Origin: SUG2458 sp051872335
GTDB lineage: Bacteria > Bacillota_I > Bacilli_A > RFN20 > CAG-826
Reading direction: 5' to 3'
NCBI GenBank assembly: GCA_051872335.1
Contig: JBJEDT010000019.1
Span: 1-64,000 of the forward strand
Length of the DNA: 64,000 nt
The translations under genes and the position numbers were made by a program. The notes under the pieces are model-generated. The model saw only the letters and a program-made list of their open reading frames with translations, searched no databases and was not told the DNA's origin. This document shows, one piece after another, positions 35,475 to 44,289 of the stretch. Each line of letters starts with the position of its first letter. Position 1 is the stretch's first letter.

Positions 35475-35990
35475 CTATTCCTTATTCTCGATATAATTTG
35501 GATTTATATTCATTATTAAATCATCAATGATTTCACTATCATCATTTTCTTCATTCTTACTTTCAACAGTTATTACAGCATCTTTATATGATTCTACAAC
35601 ATAAGAACTCTCAATTTTTAATTCAACTTCAGTTTCATTTTTTAGTTCCATAAAAATAGGAGTAGGATATTTTATTACGTAAACTTTTAAAAACATTTCA
35701 TCATTAACTTTTTTTAAATTACGCCAAGACATAACAAAACTACTTTCATAAGGAATTGTTTTATAATAAACATTTGTTTTTTTATCATCATTAATTGCAT
35801 ACCATAATTGGACATCATATTTACCTTTAATAAATACTTCTTCTCCTTTATAAGAAGTTTCATATGTGTTATTTATTATCCAACAGCCTAATGTTTTAGA
35901 GGCTACTTCTGGTAATTTTAAAGTTAATTTATCTACGTTTTGACATTTACCTTTACCTACTAAAGTTTTTACTATTATATCTCGTAACAA
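35475..35990 (-). CDS. cotE: Outer spore coat morphogenetic protein CotE
   Basis: 171 residues with the CotE family core: RDIIVKTLVGKGKCQ, LGCWIINNTYE, GKYDVQLWYAIND and KTNVYYKTIPYE, then an acidic tail ending in DLIMNINPNYIENKE. CotE anchors and organises the outer coat on the forespore from the mother cell. The start is TTG at 35990 behind GAGGTG at six bases, matching the N-terminus of known CotE; a longer frame starting 16 codons earlier would cross the -10 element. It lies between the ymcA/miaB region and mutS exactly as in Bacillus subtilis, and has its own sigma-E-like promoter and terminator. Confidence 0.9.
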   Translation of the reverse strand: MLRDIIVKTLVGKGKCQNVDKLTLKLPEVASKTLGCWIINNTYETSYKGEEVFIKGKYDVQLWYAINDDKKTNVYYKTIPYESSFVMSWRNLKKVNDEMFLKVYVIKYPTPIFMELKNETEVELKIESSYVVESYKDAVITVESKNEENDDSEIIDDLIMNINPNYIENKE

Positions 35991-36007
35991 AAATATCACC
36001 TCATTTT

Positions 36008-36036
36008 GTTTTATGATAATTTTCCTTTTAATATTC
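36008..36036 (-). promoter_or_regulatory. Sigma-E-like promoter of cotE
   Basis: Minus-strand GAATATT (36036-36030), 14 bases, CATAAAAC (36015-36008). It has the same boxes and spacing as the yutH element. Bacillus subtilis cotE is known to be transcribed by sigma-E, which agrees. Confidence 0.65.
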
Positions 36037-36044
36037 ATAAAAAA

Positions 36045-36068
36045 GATGGTTATCTATCGATAACCATC
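36045..36068 (-). terminator. Terminator after the mscS gene pair
   Basis: GATGGTTATC-GATA-GATAACCATC on the minus strand, a perfect 10-bp stem followed by TTTTTT. It separates the mscS pair from the cotE promoter. Confidence 0.9.
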
Positions 36069-36076
36069 AAATATAT

Positions 36077-36538
36077 TTATATTTTAATTAACAATAAAAT
36101 TGAATTTAATTCCTCAATTAGTTTGAGTAGTTCTTTTCTTATTTTTACTAGACCATTAGTAGCTAATTTTTCATCAAGATTTGAATACAATCTAAGCATT
36201 TTCAATATTTGTTTAATATGCTCTACTACTTTAGCTATTTCATCTATTTTATTTGATGCATTAATTGTTTCAAGATTACTTTCTAATTTCTTTAAAGCGT
36301 GTCCTAACGAATAACTTTCTTTCGTTAATAATGGCTTATTATTTTCAATTTTATTATTAATAATTGTTAAGATTTTTTCTACTTTGACTTTATTATTTTT
36401 TATGATTTTTTTATTAGATCCTCCATATTTGATGAAAAGAATAAATATTACAAGAGACAATAAAAATGCTAAATACCAGAAAACAATTTCACCAGTAGAA
36501 TAAATATCATTAGATAATATTTTATTACATAAAATCAT
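36077..36538 (-). CDS. Small membrane-anchored helical protein, unknown
   Basis: 153 residues I do not recognise. One predicted membrane helix (about residues 15-40, IVFWYLAFLLSLVIFILFI) is followed by a basic stretch and a long, probably coiled-coil region to the end. AGAGGGT precedes the ATG, and the start overlaps mscS by four bases, so it is translated with the channel. It may be a channel partner or an unrelated passenger; nothing in the sequence decides this. Confidence 0.6.
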   Translation of the reverse strand: MILCNKILSNDIYSTGEIVFWYLAFLLSLVIFILFIKYGGSNKKIIKNNKVKVEKILTIINNKIENNKPLLTKESYSLGHALKKLESNLETINASNKIDEIAKVVEHIKQILKMLRLYSNLDEKLATNGLVKIRKELLKLIEELNSILLLIKI

Positions 36539-37350
36539 AATTTACCCTCTTTAGTTAGTTTTACATCTACTTGATTATAATCAATTGAAATATTATTTCT
36601 TTTTAAGGTTGCATAAATTAGCTCATTTAAATTATTTTTAACATCAAAGTAATTCTCATTTAAAACATAACATCTTAATAGAAAATTAATGTTGGAGTCA
36701 CCGAAGTCATTAATGCGTGTTATCGGTGAAGGGTCTTTTAAGATTTTATTATGACTTTCTAGTACTTGCAATAAAATATCATTTACAAATTTATAGTTTG
36801 CTTTATAACTAATAGGAACAATAACATCTATTCTTCTTATAGGAAATTTTGAAAAATTCTTAACATTATTAGTTGTCACTTCAAGATTTGGTATAACAAT
36901 CATTTGACCATCAGGAGTTTTAAGGGTTGTGTTAAACATTGTTATTGAAGAAACAATTCCCTGCACATCATTTATTTCTATTAAATCTCCTTCTAAAAAT
37001 GGTTTAGTTAAAATAATTATTAATCCATTAGCAAATGACTTTAATATATCTTGTAAAGCTAATGAAATAGCAAGAGTAATAACTGAGGCAATAGTAAAAA
37101 TAGAATCAATTGAGACATTAAGCATCCGTAATATCATAATGACCAAAATAACAATTAAGACAATATTGAATAATGATATTAGAAAGTTTGGAAGTGTTTT
37201 ATCAATGTGTGTCTTATTGACTGCTCTTTTAAGGATTCGTGTAACTGATTGAATAAAAATATATCCAAGTAATATTAGAGTAAAACTTCTAACAAGAGTA
37301 ACTCCTCCTGTTTTGAAATAATCTAAAATTACTTGGATAATATCTTTCAT
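36535..37350 (-). CDS. mscS: Small-conductance mechanosensitive channel (MscS family)
   Basis: 271 residues with three N-terminal membrane helices (about 15-35, 50-75, 80-105), the pore helix region LALQDILKSFANGLIIILTKPF, and the cytoplasmic beta domain with IEINDVQGIVSSITMFNTTL and VIPNLEVTTNNVKNFSK. It opens under membrane tension to release solutes on osmotic downshock. With the small gene after it, it is inserted between ymcA and cotE, which lie close together in Bacillus subtilis. Confidence 0.92.
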   Translation of the reverse strand: MKDIIQVILDYFKTGGVTLVRSFTLILLGYIFIQSVTRILKRAVNKTHIDKTLPNFLISLFNIVLIVILVIMILRMLNVSIDSIFTIASVITLAISLALQDILKSFANGLIIILTKPFLEGDLIEINDVQGIVSSITMFNTTLKTPDGQMIVIPNLEVTTNNVKNFSKFPIRRIDVIVPISYKANYKFVNDILLQVLESHNKILKDPSPITRINDFGDSNINFLLRCYVLNENYFDVKNNLNELIYATLKRNNISIDYNQVDVKLTKEGKL

Positions 37351-37379
37351 CTTTTTTTCCTCATATTATTATGATTATT

Positions 37380-37697
37380 CTAATCATTAATAATATTCGA
37401 AATTTGTTTCAATATGTCGTATACATCCTTTTTTGCATTTTCATATGTAATTACAATAGGATGATTATCATAAATTTCTTTATATGATAAGTATTTTTCT
37501 TTTTCTTGTTGATGTAATTGAGGATCATTAATAGCCTCAACCATTTTCTTTTGATGAGTTCTCATTAATTCATTAACTTCTTTTAAGTATTGATCCTCTA
37601 ATATAGCATGTTTAGCAGCAAAATAAGTTTTTACTTCATCAAGATTATATAATTCTTTTTTTAATTTTTCTAAAGCTTCTTCAATATCATTATTCAT
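37380..37697 (-). CDS. ymcA: YmcA/RicA-type regulator (YlbF/YmcA family)
   Basis: 105 residues, almost all helical, with the family's central IND..L..Q..KEKYLSYKEIYDNHP region. In Bacillus subtilis YmcA forms the RicAFT complex with YlbF and YaaT, which binds RNase Y and affects mRNA maturation, competence, biofilm and sporulation. RNase Y is encoded only 2.6 kb upstream in the same direction. The start overlaps miaB by eight bases, the conserved Bacillus arrangement. Confidence 0.82.
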   Translation of the reverse strand: MNNDIEEALEKLKKELYNLDEVKTYFAAKHAILEDQYLKEVNELMRTHQKKMVEAINDPQLHQQEKEKYLSYKEIYDNHPIVITYENAKKDVYDILKQISNIIND

Positions 37698-39135
37698 TGA
37701 CTAATTCTCCAATTAATGAATAAAGATGTGATTCTTTAATTTTAACATTGACTATCTTACCAACTAAACTTTCATTACCTTCAAAATGAACTAATTTTCC
37801 AGTTTCAGTATAACCAGACAAAATATTAGGATTACGTTTTGATGGTCCATCAACTAATACTTTCTCTATTTTATTCAAATAGATTAAACATCTTTTTTCA
37901 CCTGTCTCTTCAACAACAGCTTTGAGCTCATCAAATCGACGGTGCTTTTCTTCATCAGTTACATCATCAACCATTTTTGCAGCAGGTGTTCCAACTCTAG
38001 GAGAATAAATAAATGTAAAACAGCCATCATATTCACCAAAACGAACCATATCTAAAGTATCTTTAAATTGCTCATATGTTTCATTTGGAAATCCAACAAT
38101 TATATCAGTTGTTAAAGCTAAGTTAGGAATTTTGCTTCTCATTTTAGTGACTAAGTTACGATACTCTTCGCTTGTGTATCTTCTTCCCATCTTTCTTAAA
38201 ATTTCGTCATTGCCAGATTGGAAAGGAAGATGAATAGCAGGCATGATATTATCATATTTTGCAATAATATCAATCATTTCATCAGTAAAATCCCAAGGGT
38301 GAGAAGTTGTAAATCTAATACGAGGTACTCCCATTTTTGCTGCACTTTCAAGCAATTGTGCAAAACTTGTTCCATCATTTAAATCTTTACCATAGGCATT
38401 AACATTTTGTCCAAGATAAGTGATTTCCATATAACCTTTATTTAAAAGATCTTGAGTTTCTTTTAATACATCTTCTAATTTGCGACTTCTCTCTTTTCCT
38501 CTAGTATAAGGAACTATACAATATGTACAAAATTTATCACATCCATACATAATATTTACAAATGCTTTATATTTATCTAAACGAACAGAAGGGAGATCTT
38601 CATAAACTTCACCAGACTTTGATTCAACACTTATAATACGATTATGACTACGATATACTTCATCTAAAAGATTTAATAAATCGTTAATATTATGGGTACC
38701 AAACATTAAATCAACTTGGCGATATACTTGTTCAATTTTTTCAACAATATGAGTTTGTTGAATCATACAACCACAAATTGCAATAACTAAATCTTTGTTA
38801 TTTTCTTTTAATTTCTTTAAAGTACCAATTTCACCATAAACTTTTTCTTCAGCATTTTCACGTACTGCACAAGTGTTAATTATTATTAAATCAGCAGTTT
38901 CTTCACTATCAGTTTTTGTATATCCTGCAAACTCTAAAATACCAGACATTGTTTCTTCATCTCGAACATTTGCTTGGCATCCGTAAGTTCTAATAAAATA
39001 TTTTTTACCATGTGCAATTTCTTCTAAAAAAGTTGGCACAGTCAAATTTTCATAAATAATGGGAGCGGAATCACGACTTCTTTTACTTGCCTCTTTCATT
39101 GATGGTCTATTTTTAATAATACATTTTGATCCCAT
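37690..39135 (-). CDS. miaB: tRNA-2-methylthio-N6-dimethylallyladenosine synthase
   Basis: 481 residues. An N-terminal UPF0004 domain binds one Fe-S cluster (RTYGCQANVRDEE, NTCAVRENAE, CGCM). The radical SAM domain carries CDKFCTYC, and a C-terminal TRAM domain closes the protein. It converts i6A37, made by MiaA, to ms2i6A37. An N-terminal extension of about 40 residues precedes the first domain, as in Bacillus MiaB. It lies 13 bases after spoVS. Confidence 0.95.
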   Translation of the reverse strand: MGSKCIIKNRPSMKEASKRSRDSAPIIYENLTVPTFLEEIAHGKKYFIRTYGCQANVRDEETMSGILEFAGYTKTDSEETADLIIINTCAVRENAEEKVYGEIGTLKKLKENNKDLVIAICGCMIQQTHIVEKIEQVYRQVDLMFGTHNINDLLNLLDEVYRSHNRIISVESKSGEVYEDLPSVRLDKYKAFVNIMYGCDKFCTYCIVPYTRGKERSRKLEDVLKETQDLLNKGYMEITYLGQNVNAYGKDLNDGTSFAQLLESAAKMGVPRIRFTTSHPWDFTDEMIDIIAKYDNIMPAIHLPFQSGNDEILRKMGRRYTSEEYRNLVTKMRSKIPNLALTTDIIVGFPNETYEQFKDTLDMVRFGEYDGCFTFIYSPRVGTPAAKMVDDVTDEEKHRRFDELKAVVEETGEKRCLIYLNKIEKVLVDGPSKRNPNILSGYTETGKLVHFEGNESLVGKIVNVKIKESHLYSLIGELVNE

Positions 39136-39148
39136 AAAAACACCTCGT

Positions 39149-39412
39149 TTATCTTCTTTCTATTCGTAATTTTATAGCAGTCTTTTCACTTTGATTAATC
39201 ATAACTTCTCTAAAAGAAGGAATTACAACAATATCAATACCAGAAGATACCAAAAATCCTCTAGCGATTGCAATTGCTTTAATTGCTTGATTCAATGCTC
39301 CTGCTCCAATAGTTTGCATTTCTACAACTTTCTGTTCTCTTATTATTGTAGCAAGTGAGCCTGCAACTTTTGATGGCGACGAATTTGTCGCAACTTTTAT
39401 CATTTCAATCAT
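39149..39412 (-). CDS. spoVS: Stage V sporulation protein S
   Basis: 87 residues of the Alba-like SpoVS family: KVATNSSPSKVAGSLA, the highly conserved IGAGALNQAIKAIAIARGFL, and TAIKLRIERR at the end. The start at 39412 has GAGG seven bases upstream; a frame seven codons longer has no ribosome site. In Bacillus subtilis SpoVS is needed for septum and coat progress, and follows ymdB just as here. The homologue also occurs in some non-sporulating relatives, so on its own it does not prove sporulation. Confidence 0.93.
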   Translation of the reverse strand: MIEMIKVATNSSPSKVAGSLATIIREQKVVEMQTIGAGALNQAIKAIAIARGFLVSSGIDIVVIPSFREVMINQSEKTAIKLRIERR

Positions 39413-39447
39413 TATGTTTCCTCGTGTAAACATATGATTGATAATTG

Positions 39448-40239
39448 TTATTTATGCTTATAAGGGTCTACAAAAGAAATGGTTTGAATACTTTGACACT
39501 TGCCTTCATTATTTATATCCATAATTACAGCATTTATTATTGAATCATCTAAATCATCTGTTTCAAAGCGTACTTTTTCACCATGCCATGAACGAGCAAT
39601 AACAGCTTCTTTTTTAACTCCAAGAATTCCATTATAAGGACCACACATACCTACATCACTAATATAACCAGTCCCATTTTCTAAAATACGATTATCATTA
39701 GTTTGAACATGAGTATGAGTACCAAGGACAGCACTAACTTTACCATCGAATGCCCATCCCATTGCTTGCTTTTCTCCTGTTGCTTCAGCATGGAAATCAA
39801 CAATATGAATATTTGTTTTTTCGCTATTATTAATTAATTCTTCTAATGAAGAAAATGGATTGTCAACTTCCTCATTCAAAAATACCTGACCAAGAACATT
39901 AGTAACTCTTATAGAGACATCATCAAGATCAATGACAACACTTCCATAGCCACCAATATCACTTTTAATATTAAGTGGTCTTACTAAACGACCAGCATGT
40001 TGAATATATTCAGTGATTTCAGATTTTGATAAATAATGATTACCTAATGTAATAATATCAATACCAGCTTCAATAAGTTCATTATAATGATTTTCAATAA
40101 GTCCTTTACCATGAGTAGCATTTTCACCATTGGCAATAACTAAATCAGCGCGAAATTTAGCTTTTAATAATCCTACATTTCTTTTAATTGCGTTTCGACC
40201 ATTTTTACCAACAATATCTCCAAAAAATAAGATTCTCAT
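39448..40239 (-). CDS. ymdB: Metallophosphoesterase YmdB (cyclic-nucleotide phosphodiesterase)
   Basis: 263 residues. Metal ligands are visible in FFGDIVGKNGR, NGENATHGKG, LGNHYLSK, VDFHAEATGEK and GTHTHVQTNDN. The family hydrolyses 2',3'-cAMP, and in Bacillus influences biofilm and motility decisions with RNase Y. It lies 46 bases after rny, the conserved rny-ymdB-spoVS order. Confidence 0.93.
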   Translation of the reverse strand: MRILFFGDIVGKNGRNAIKRNVGLLKAKFRADLVIANGENATHGKGLIENHYNELIEAGIDIITLGNHYLSKSEITEYIQHAGRLVRPLNIKSDIGGYGSVVIDLDDVSIRVTNVLGQVFLNEEVDNPFSSLEELINNSEKTNIHIVDFHAEATGEKQAMGWAFDGKVSAVLGTHTHVQTNDNRILENGTGYISDVGMCGPYNGILGVKKEAVIARSWHGEKVRFETDDLDDSIINAVIMDINNEGKCQSIQTISFVDPYKHK

Positions 40240-40261
40240 ATATTCTCCCTTTTAAATTAGA

Positions 40262-40283
40262 AATAGGACCATAAGGCCCTATT
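40262..40283 (-). terminator. Hairpin between rny and ymdB
   Basis: AATAGGGCC-TTAT-GGTCCTATT on the minus strand, nine positions with one mismatch, just after the rny stop. Only TCTAATTT follows, so it is at best a partial terminator or an mRNA processing and stability element. Confidence 0.5.
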
Positions 40284-40285
40284 AA

Positions 40286-41839
40286 TTATTTTGCAACTTC
40301 AACAGCTCTAGTTTCTCTAATTACAGAAACCTTAATTTGACCTGGGTAAGTCATTTCAGACTCAATTTTTTCTCTAATGTCACGAGCTAATTTAAATGCA
40401 AGTACATCATCAACTTTTTCTGGTACAACCATTACGCGAACTTCACGTCCAGATTGCATTGCAAAACATTGTTGCACACCATCATAACTCTTACAAATTG
40501 TTTCAAGTTGTTCAATACGTTTAATATAATTTTCTAATGTTTCACTTCTAGCTCCTGGTCTAGCAGCTGATAATGTATCAGCAGCTGCAACTAAATTTGA
40601 AATGATATATTTAGCTTCAACATCACCATGGTGAGATTCTATAGCATTTACTACTACATCAGGTTCACCATACTTTTTAGCTAAACGAACACCAATTTCA
40701 ACATGGCTACCATCAAGTTCAAAGTCAGCTGCTTTACCAATATCGTGTAATAAACCAGCACGCTTTGCTAAATTTTGATCAAGACCTAATTCAGCTGCCA
40801 TAATTCCACATAAATAAGCAACTTCAATTGAATGATCTAAAGCATTTTGACCATATGAAGTACGGTATTTAAGTTTACCAACATAGTCTAATAACTCTTT
40901 ATTAATTCTAGGTAATCCAAGTTTAAATGCAACGTCTTGTCCAGTTTGTCTTACGATTTCTTTAACTTCATTTTTGCATTTTTCAACAACTTCTTCGATT
41001 CTACCAGGTTGAATACGTCCATCTTTTATTAAATATTCAAGTGCACGACGTGCAACTTCTCTTCTGATAGGATCAAAACATGAAACTGTAATAACTTCTG
41101 GTGTATCATCAATAATTAAATCAACGCCACATAATTGTTCAATTGAACGAATATTTCTTCCTTCACGCCCAATAATTCTACCTTTCATTTCATCACTTGG
41201 TAATGCTACAACTGATACAGTTTTTTCTGTAGTTGCTTCTTGAGAATATTTTGAAATTGCAAGAGATAAAATTTCATTAGCTTTAGTATTTGCAGTATCA
41301 CGTGCTTCTTCTTCTTTTGTTTTAATATAAACTGCTAATTCTTTAGTAATTTTTTCTTCAACTCTTTTAAATAATTCATCACGTGCTTCTTGAATTGACA
41401 TAGCAGAAACTTTTTCTAATTCTGAAATAATTGAATCGAGTTTTTGTTGAAGAACATTTTCTTTCTTTTCTAATTCTTTTTGATAACGATTTAAGTTTTC
41501 TTGTTTTTCTTCTAAAACTGTTTCTTTAGAAAGAATTGCAGCATCTCTTCTATCGATACCTTGTTCACGTTGAAGTAGTTTATTTTCTTGTTGTTCTACT
41601 TCCATTTTCTTTTCTCTAATTTCTTTGTCTGCTTCAATCTTTAATTCATAAGCAGCTTGTTTTGCATCAAGTTGTGCTGTCTTTATTAAATGAGCACATT
41701 TTTGTTCAGCTTCTTTAATTAGCTTGTCACTCTTTTTCATAGATGCCTTTACTTTAAAAGTTGGAATTAATAATACTATTACTCCACCAAGTAGCAATGC
41801 TATAAAAGCAATGACTAAAGCTAGCCATAAGTCTATCAT
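40286..41839 (-). CDS. rny: Ribonuclease Y
   Basis: 517 residues. An N-terminal membrane anchor (about 3-27) is followed by a long coiled coil to about residue 200, a KH domain (MKGRIIGREGRNIRSIEQ) and an HD domain (HSIEVAYL, LLHDIGKA). It starts bulk mRNA decay at the membrane. AAGGAG precedes the ATG. A leader of about 180 bases lies between its predicted promoter and start codon, long for this compact genome. Confidence 0.96.
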   Translation of the reverse strand: MIDLWLALVIAFIALLLGGVIVLLIPTFKVKASMKKSDKLIKEAEQKCAHLIKTAQLDAKQAAYELKIEADKEIREKKMEVEQQENKLLQREQGIDRRDAAILSKETVLEEKQENLNRYQKELEKKENVLQQKLDSIISELEKVSAMSIQEARDELFKRVEEKITKELAVYIKTKEEEARDTANTKANEILSLAISKYSQEATTEKTVSVVALPSDEMKGRIIGREGRNIRSIEQLCGVDLIIDDTPEVITVSCFDPIRREVARRALEYLIKDGRIQPGRIEEVVEKCKNEVKEIVRQTGQDVAFKLGLPRINKELLDYVGKLKYRTSYGQNALDHSIEVAYLCGIMAAELGLDQNLAKRAGLLHDIGKAADFELDGSHVEIGVRLAKKYGEPDVVVNAIESHHGDVEAKYIISNLVAAADTLSAARPGARSETLENYIKRIEQLETICKSYDGVQQCFAMQSGREVRVMVVPEKVDDVLAFKLARDIREKIESEMTYPGQIKVSVIRETRAVEVAK

Positions 41840-42019
41840 AGTAATTTTCTCCTTATTAAAAAATTTGACAATTAAAATTATTATTAATATAAATATAAAT
41901 TAAGGTTTGCCAGGACCTTTAAAGTTTCTTTTGCTCAAGGTTCACATAAAAATATTTTAAATAATATATACAACTAGTAATTTAAATTAAAACAATACTA
42001 GTAATGAATCTTGATTACG
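41840..42019 (-). promoter_or_regulatory. Long 5' leader of rny
   Basis: The 296 bases between recA and rny hold no gene. On the minus strand the leader contains two copies of ATTACTAGT 24 bases apart, then a GC-richer island at about 41902-41945. There AAGGT can pair with either an upstream or a downstream ACCTT, giving two alternative hairpins. No known riboswitch family is recognised. Autoregulation of rny by RNA structure is possible. Confidence 0.4.
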
Positions 42020-42025
42020 TAAATA

Positions 42026-42054
42026 ATTATAACAAATATTAAGGTCTCTTTAAA
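42026..42054 (-). promoter_or_regulatory. Promoter of rny
   Basis: Minus-strand TTTAAA (42054-42049), 17 bases, and TATAAT (42031-42026) preceded by TG plus one base. Confidence 0.55.
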
Positions 42055-42100
42055 GAATAATTTGAAAATTACAATATTTTGTAAATTGAATAATATAAAA

Positions 42101-42121
42101 CCTGGAGTAAAAAACTCCAGG
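42101..42121 (-). terminator. Terminator of recA
   Basis: CCTGGAGT-TTTTT-ACTCCAGG on the minus strand, a perfect 8-bp stem 14 bases after recA, followed by TTTTATATT. Confidence 0.88.
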
Positions 42122-42135
42122 CTATAAAATTTAAA

Positions 42136-43134
42136 TTAGTTTTCTTTTTGTTTTTGACGTAAACTTTTAATCTCATTAACAAGTTTATCAAATATTTCAA
42201 TATTATCCTTCAAAAACATTTTTGCATTTTCACGACCTTGTCCCATACGTTGGCCATTTACTTCATACCAAGAGCCAGATTTTTTTATTAATCCCAACTC
42301 ACAACCTAAATCTAATACCTCACCAGTTCTAGAAATACCTTCACCATAAATGATATCGACTTTGCATGACTTAAATGGTGGAGCAACTTTATTTTTAACA
42401 ATTTTAATATTTACAGTATTTCCATAGATATCACTTTCTTGTTTTAATACTTCTGCTCTTCTAATATCAATACGAACAGATGCATAAAATTTCAAGGCAC
42501 GACCTCCAGTAGTGACTTCTGGATTACCATAAATAACACCAACTTTTTCACGAAGCTGATTAATGAAAATAATTGTACACGATGACTTGTTTAAGATTCC
42601 AGCTAATTTTCTCATTGCTTTTGACATTAAGCGTGCTTGCAAACCAACTTGATTATCTCCCATTTCTCCTTCAATTTCAGCTTGAGGAACTAAAGCAGCA
42701 ACAGAGTCAACAATAATTAAATCGATAGCATTACTTCTAGCTAACATTTCTACTATGTCAAGAGCTTGTTCTCCACTATCTGGTTGACTTAATATTAATT
42801 CATCAATATCGACTCCTAAATTTTGAGCATATAGTGGATCTATAGAATGTTCAGCATCAACAAAAGCAGCTCGTCCACCTTGTTTTTGACATTCAGCAAT
42901 GGCATGCAAAGTTAATGTCGTTTTACCTGATGATTCAGGACCAAAAATTTCAATTACACGACCTTTAGGATATCCTCCAATCCCTAAACAATCATCTAAT
43001 AAAATAGATCCTGTAGGAATAACATCTACATCAGTATTTGGACGATCCCCAAGTTTCATAATTGAACCACGACCATACAATTTTTCAATACTTTTAATAG
43101 CTTGTTCTAATGCGAGTTCTTTTTCATTTTCCAT
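42136..43134 (-). CDS. recA: Recombinase RecA
   Basis: 332 residues. Walker A is GPESSGKTTL, Walker B region LIIVDSVAALVPQ, and the L2 loop region FINQLREKVGVIYGNPEVTTGG is intact. It forms the filament for recombination and SOS cleavage. No LexA-type box is seen in the 35 bases before it; as the third gene after pgsA and cinA it may be driven from upstream. The C-terminal acidic tail of longer RecAs is reduced to a basic end (SLRQKQKEN). Confidence 0.97.
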   Translation of the reverse strand: MENEKELALEQAIKSIEKLYGRGSIMKLGDRPNTDVDVIPTGSILLDDCLGIGGYPKGRVIEIFGPESSGKTTLTLHAIAECQKQGGRAAFVDAEHSIDPLYAQNLGVDIDELILSQPDSGEQALDIVEMLARSNAIDLIIVDSVAALVPQAEIEGEMGDNQVGLQARLMSKAMRKLAGILNKSSCTIIFINQLREKVGVIYGNPEVTTGGRALKFYASVRIDIRRAEVLKQESDIYGNTVNIKIVKNKVAPPFKSCKVDIIYGEGISRTGEVLDLGCELGLIKKSGSWYEVNGQRMGQGRENAKMFLKDNIEIFDKLVNEIKSLRQKQKEN

Positions 43135-43169
43135 TTTTCATACCTCTCTACTATTAATATTGATATGAA

Positions 43170-43637
43170 TTAGTCTTTTCCCTTTAAAATTTTTTTTAAA
43201 AGTGAAATACCTTCAAGAACAATTGCTTCTCTAATTTCATTTCTAGGTTTATTTCCAAGTTCAAATTTAAAAGTTTGAACTTCATTTTTATAAAATACTC
43301 CAATAAAAATAGTACCAACTTCTTTACCATCTAAGCATGATGGTCCAGCATTACCAGTAAAAGAAATACAAACATCAGTATTTAAAACATCTGCTCCATG
43401 TTTTGCCATTTCAAAGGCACATTCTGAAGAAACCACACCGTACTTATCAATTATTTCACAAGGTACATGACAAACATTTTCTTTTATTTCAATTGCATAA
43501 GTAACTAATGAGCCTTTAAAAACAGAAGAAACACCAGGTACTAAAGCAAGCTTACTAGCAAATAAACCACCAGTTAAACTTTCTACACTTCCAATAGTTA
43601 ATTCTTTTTCTTTTAAAATATTTACTAATTCTTCCAC
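43170..43637 (-). CDS. CinA C-terminal domain protein (PncC-like NMN deamidase)
   Basis: 155 residues, corresponding only to the C-terminal half of Bacillus CinA: ESLTGGLFASKLALVPG, FKGSLVTYA, TGNAGPSCLDGKEVGTIFIG. Stand-alone forms deamidate nicotinamide mononucleotide in pyridine nucleotide recycling. It starts with GTG overlapping the pgsA stop (TAGTG), with GGGTGAT upstream. The N-terminal MoeA-like domain is absent, not frameshifted, as pgsA follows directly. Position before recA is the conserved Bacillus one. Confidence 0.9.
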   Translation of the reverse strand: MEELVNILKEKELTIGSVESLTGGLFASKLALVPGVSSVFKGSLVTYAIEIKENVCHVPCEIIDKYGVVSSECAFEMAKHGADVLNTDVCISFTGNAGPSCLDGKEVGTIFIGVFYKNEVQTFKFELGNKPRNEIREAIVLEGISLLKKILKGKD

Positions 43638-44269
43638 TATTTATCACCCGCGAATAATTCACGACTTTTTACAAGATAGTCAATACCAGATGCTAGTGAT
43701 ACTAAACCAGCTAAGCCACAAATAATATTTGTAACATTAACACTCCATCCCAAGTATACAAAAGGCCAGTTATTTAATAAGACAAGTGATATTGCAACCA
43801 TTTGTAAAACCGTTTTTGTTTTACCAAACCAACTTGCAGCAATAACAATATTTTTTTCCATTGCTATCATTCTAACAGCATCAACGACTAAATCACGTGC
43901 AATCATAATAACAACAAAAACAAGTGGTATACCTGTTTTACCTACAAAACCAAAACCTGCTTGATTAATAGGTAAAGCATAAAAAATTAATAATGAATCA
44001 ACTAATAATTTATCTGCAATAGGATCCATAAATTTACCATATGTTGTAACAAGATTCAATTTTCTAGCCAAATATCCATCAAGAAAATCTGAAACTGAAG
44101 CAACAACAAATAAAATAAATGCAATAAACCTAATTAAGCTAACACCTGTCTCTTCATCGCCCCATAAATAAGGACCAGTAAAATTTAATGCTCCACAAAT
44201 AGTTAATAATAAAATAAGAACAATAACCATTACCATTCTAAAGGTTGTAATTTTGTTAGGTAAGTTCAT
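43637..44269 (-). CDS. pgsA: CDP-diacylglycerol-glycerol-3-phosphate 3-phosphatidyltransferase
   Basis: 210 residues, integral membrane, making phosphatidylglycerolphosphate. The full CDP-alcohol phosphotransferase motif is present: DFLDGYLARKLNLVTTYGKF followed by MDPIADKLLVD. Several membrane helices flank it. A TTG five codons earlier is part of the Shine-Dalgarno (GGAGG), so the ATG at 44269 is the start. The 3' end of the RNase P RNA lies about 20 bases upstream with no terminator between them. Confidence 0.94.
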   Translation of the reverse strand: MNLPNKITTFRMVMVIVLILLLTICGALNFTGPYLWGDEETGVSLIRFIAFILFVVASVSDFLDGYLARKLNLVTTYGKFMDPIADKLLVDSLLIFYALPINQAGFGFVGKTGIPLVFVVIMIARDLVVDAVRMIAMEKNIVIAASWFGKTKTVLQMVAISLVLLNNWPFVYLGWSVNVTNIICGLAGLVSLASGIDYLVKSRELFAGDK

Positions 44270-44289
44270 ATTAATTTCCTCCAAAAAAT

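Noticed and set aside
41895..41950. Possible known riboswitch in the rny leader (a GGCAAACC string recalls the c-di-GMP-I motif)
   Set aside because: The rest of the c-di-GMP-I consensus is missing and the order of elements is wrong. Kept only as an unclassified leader.
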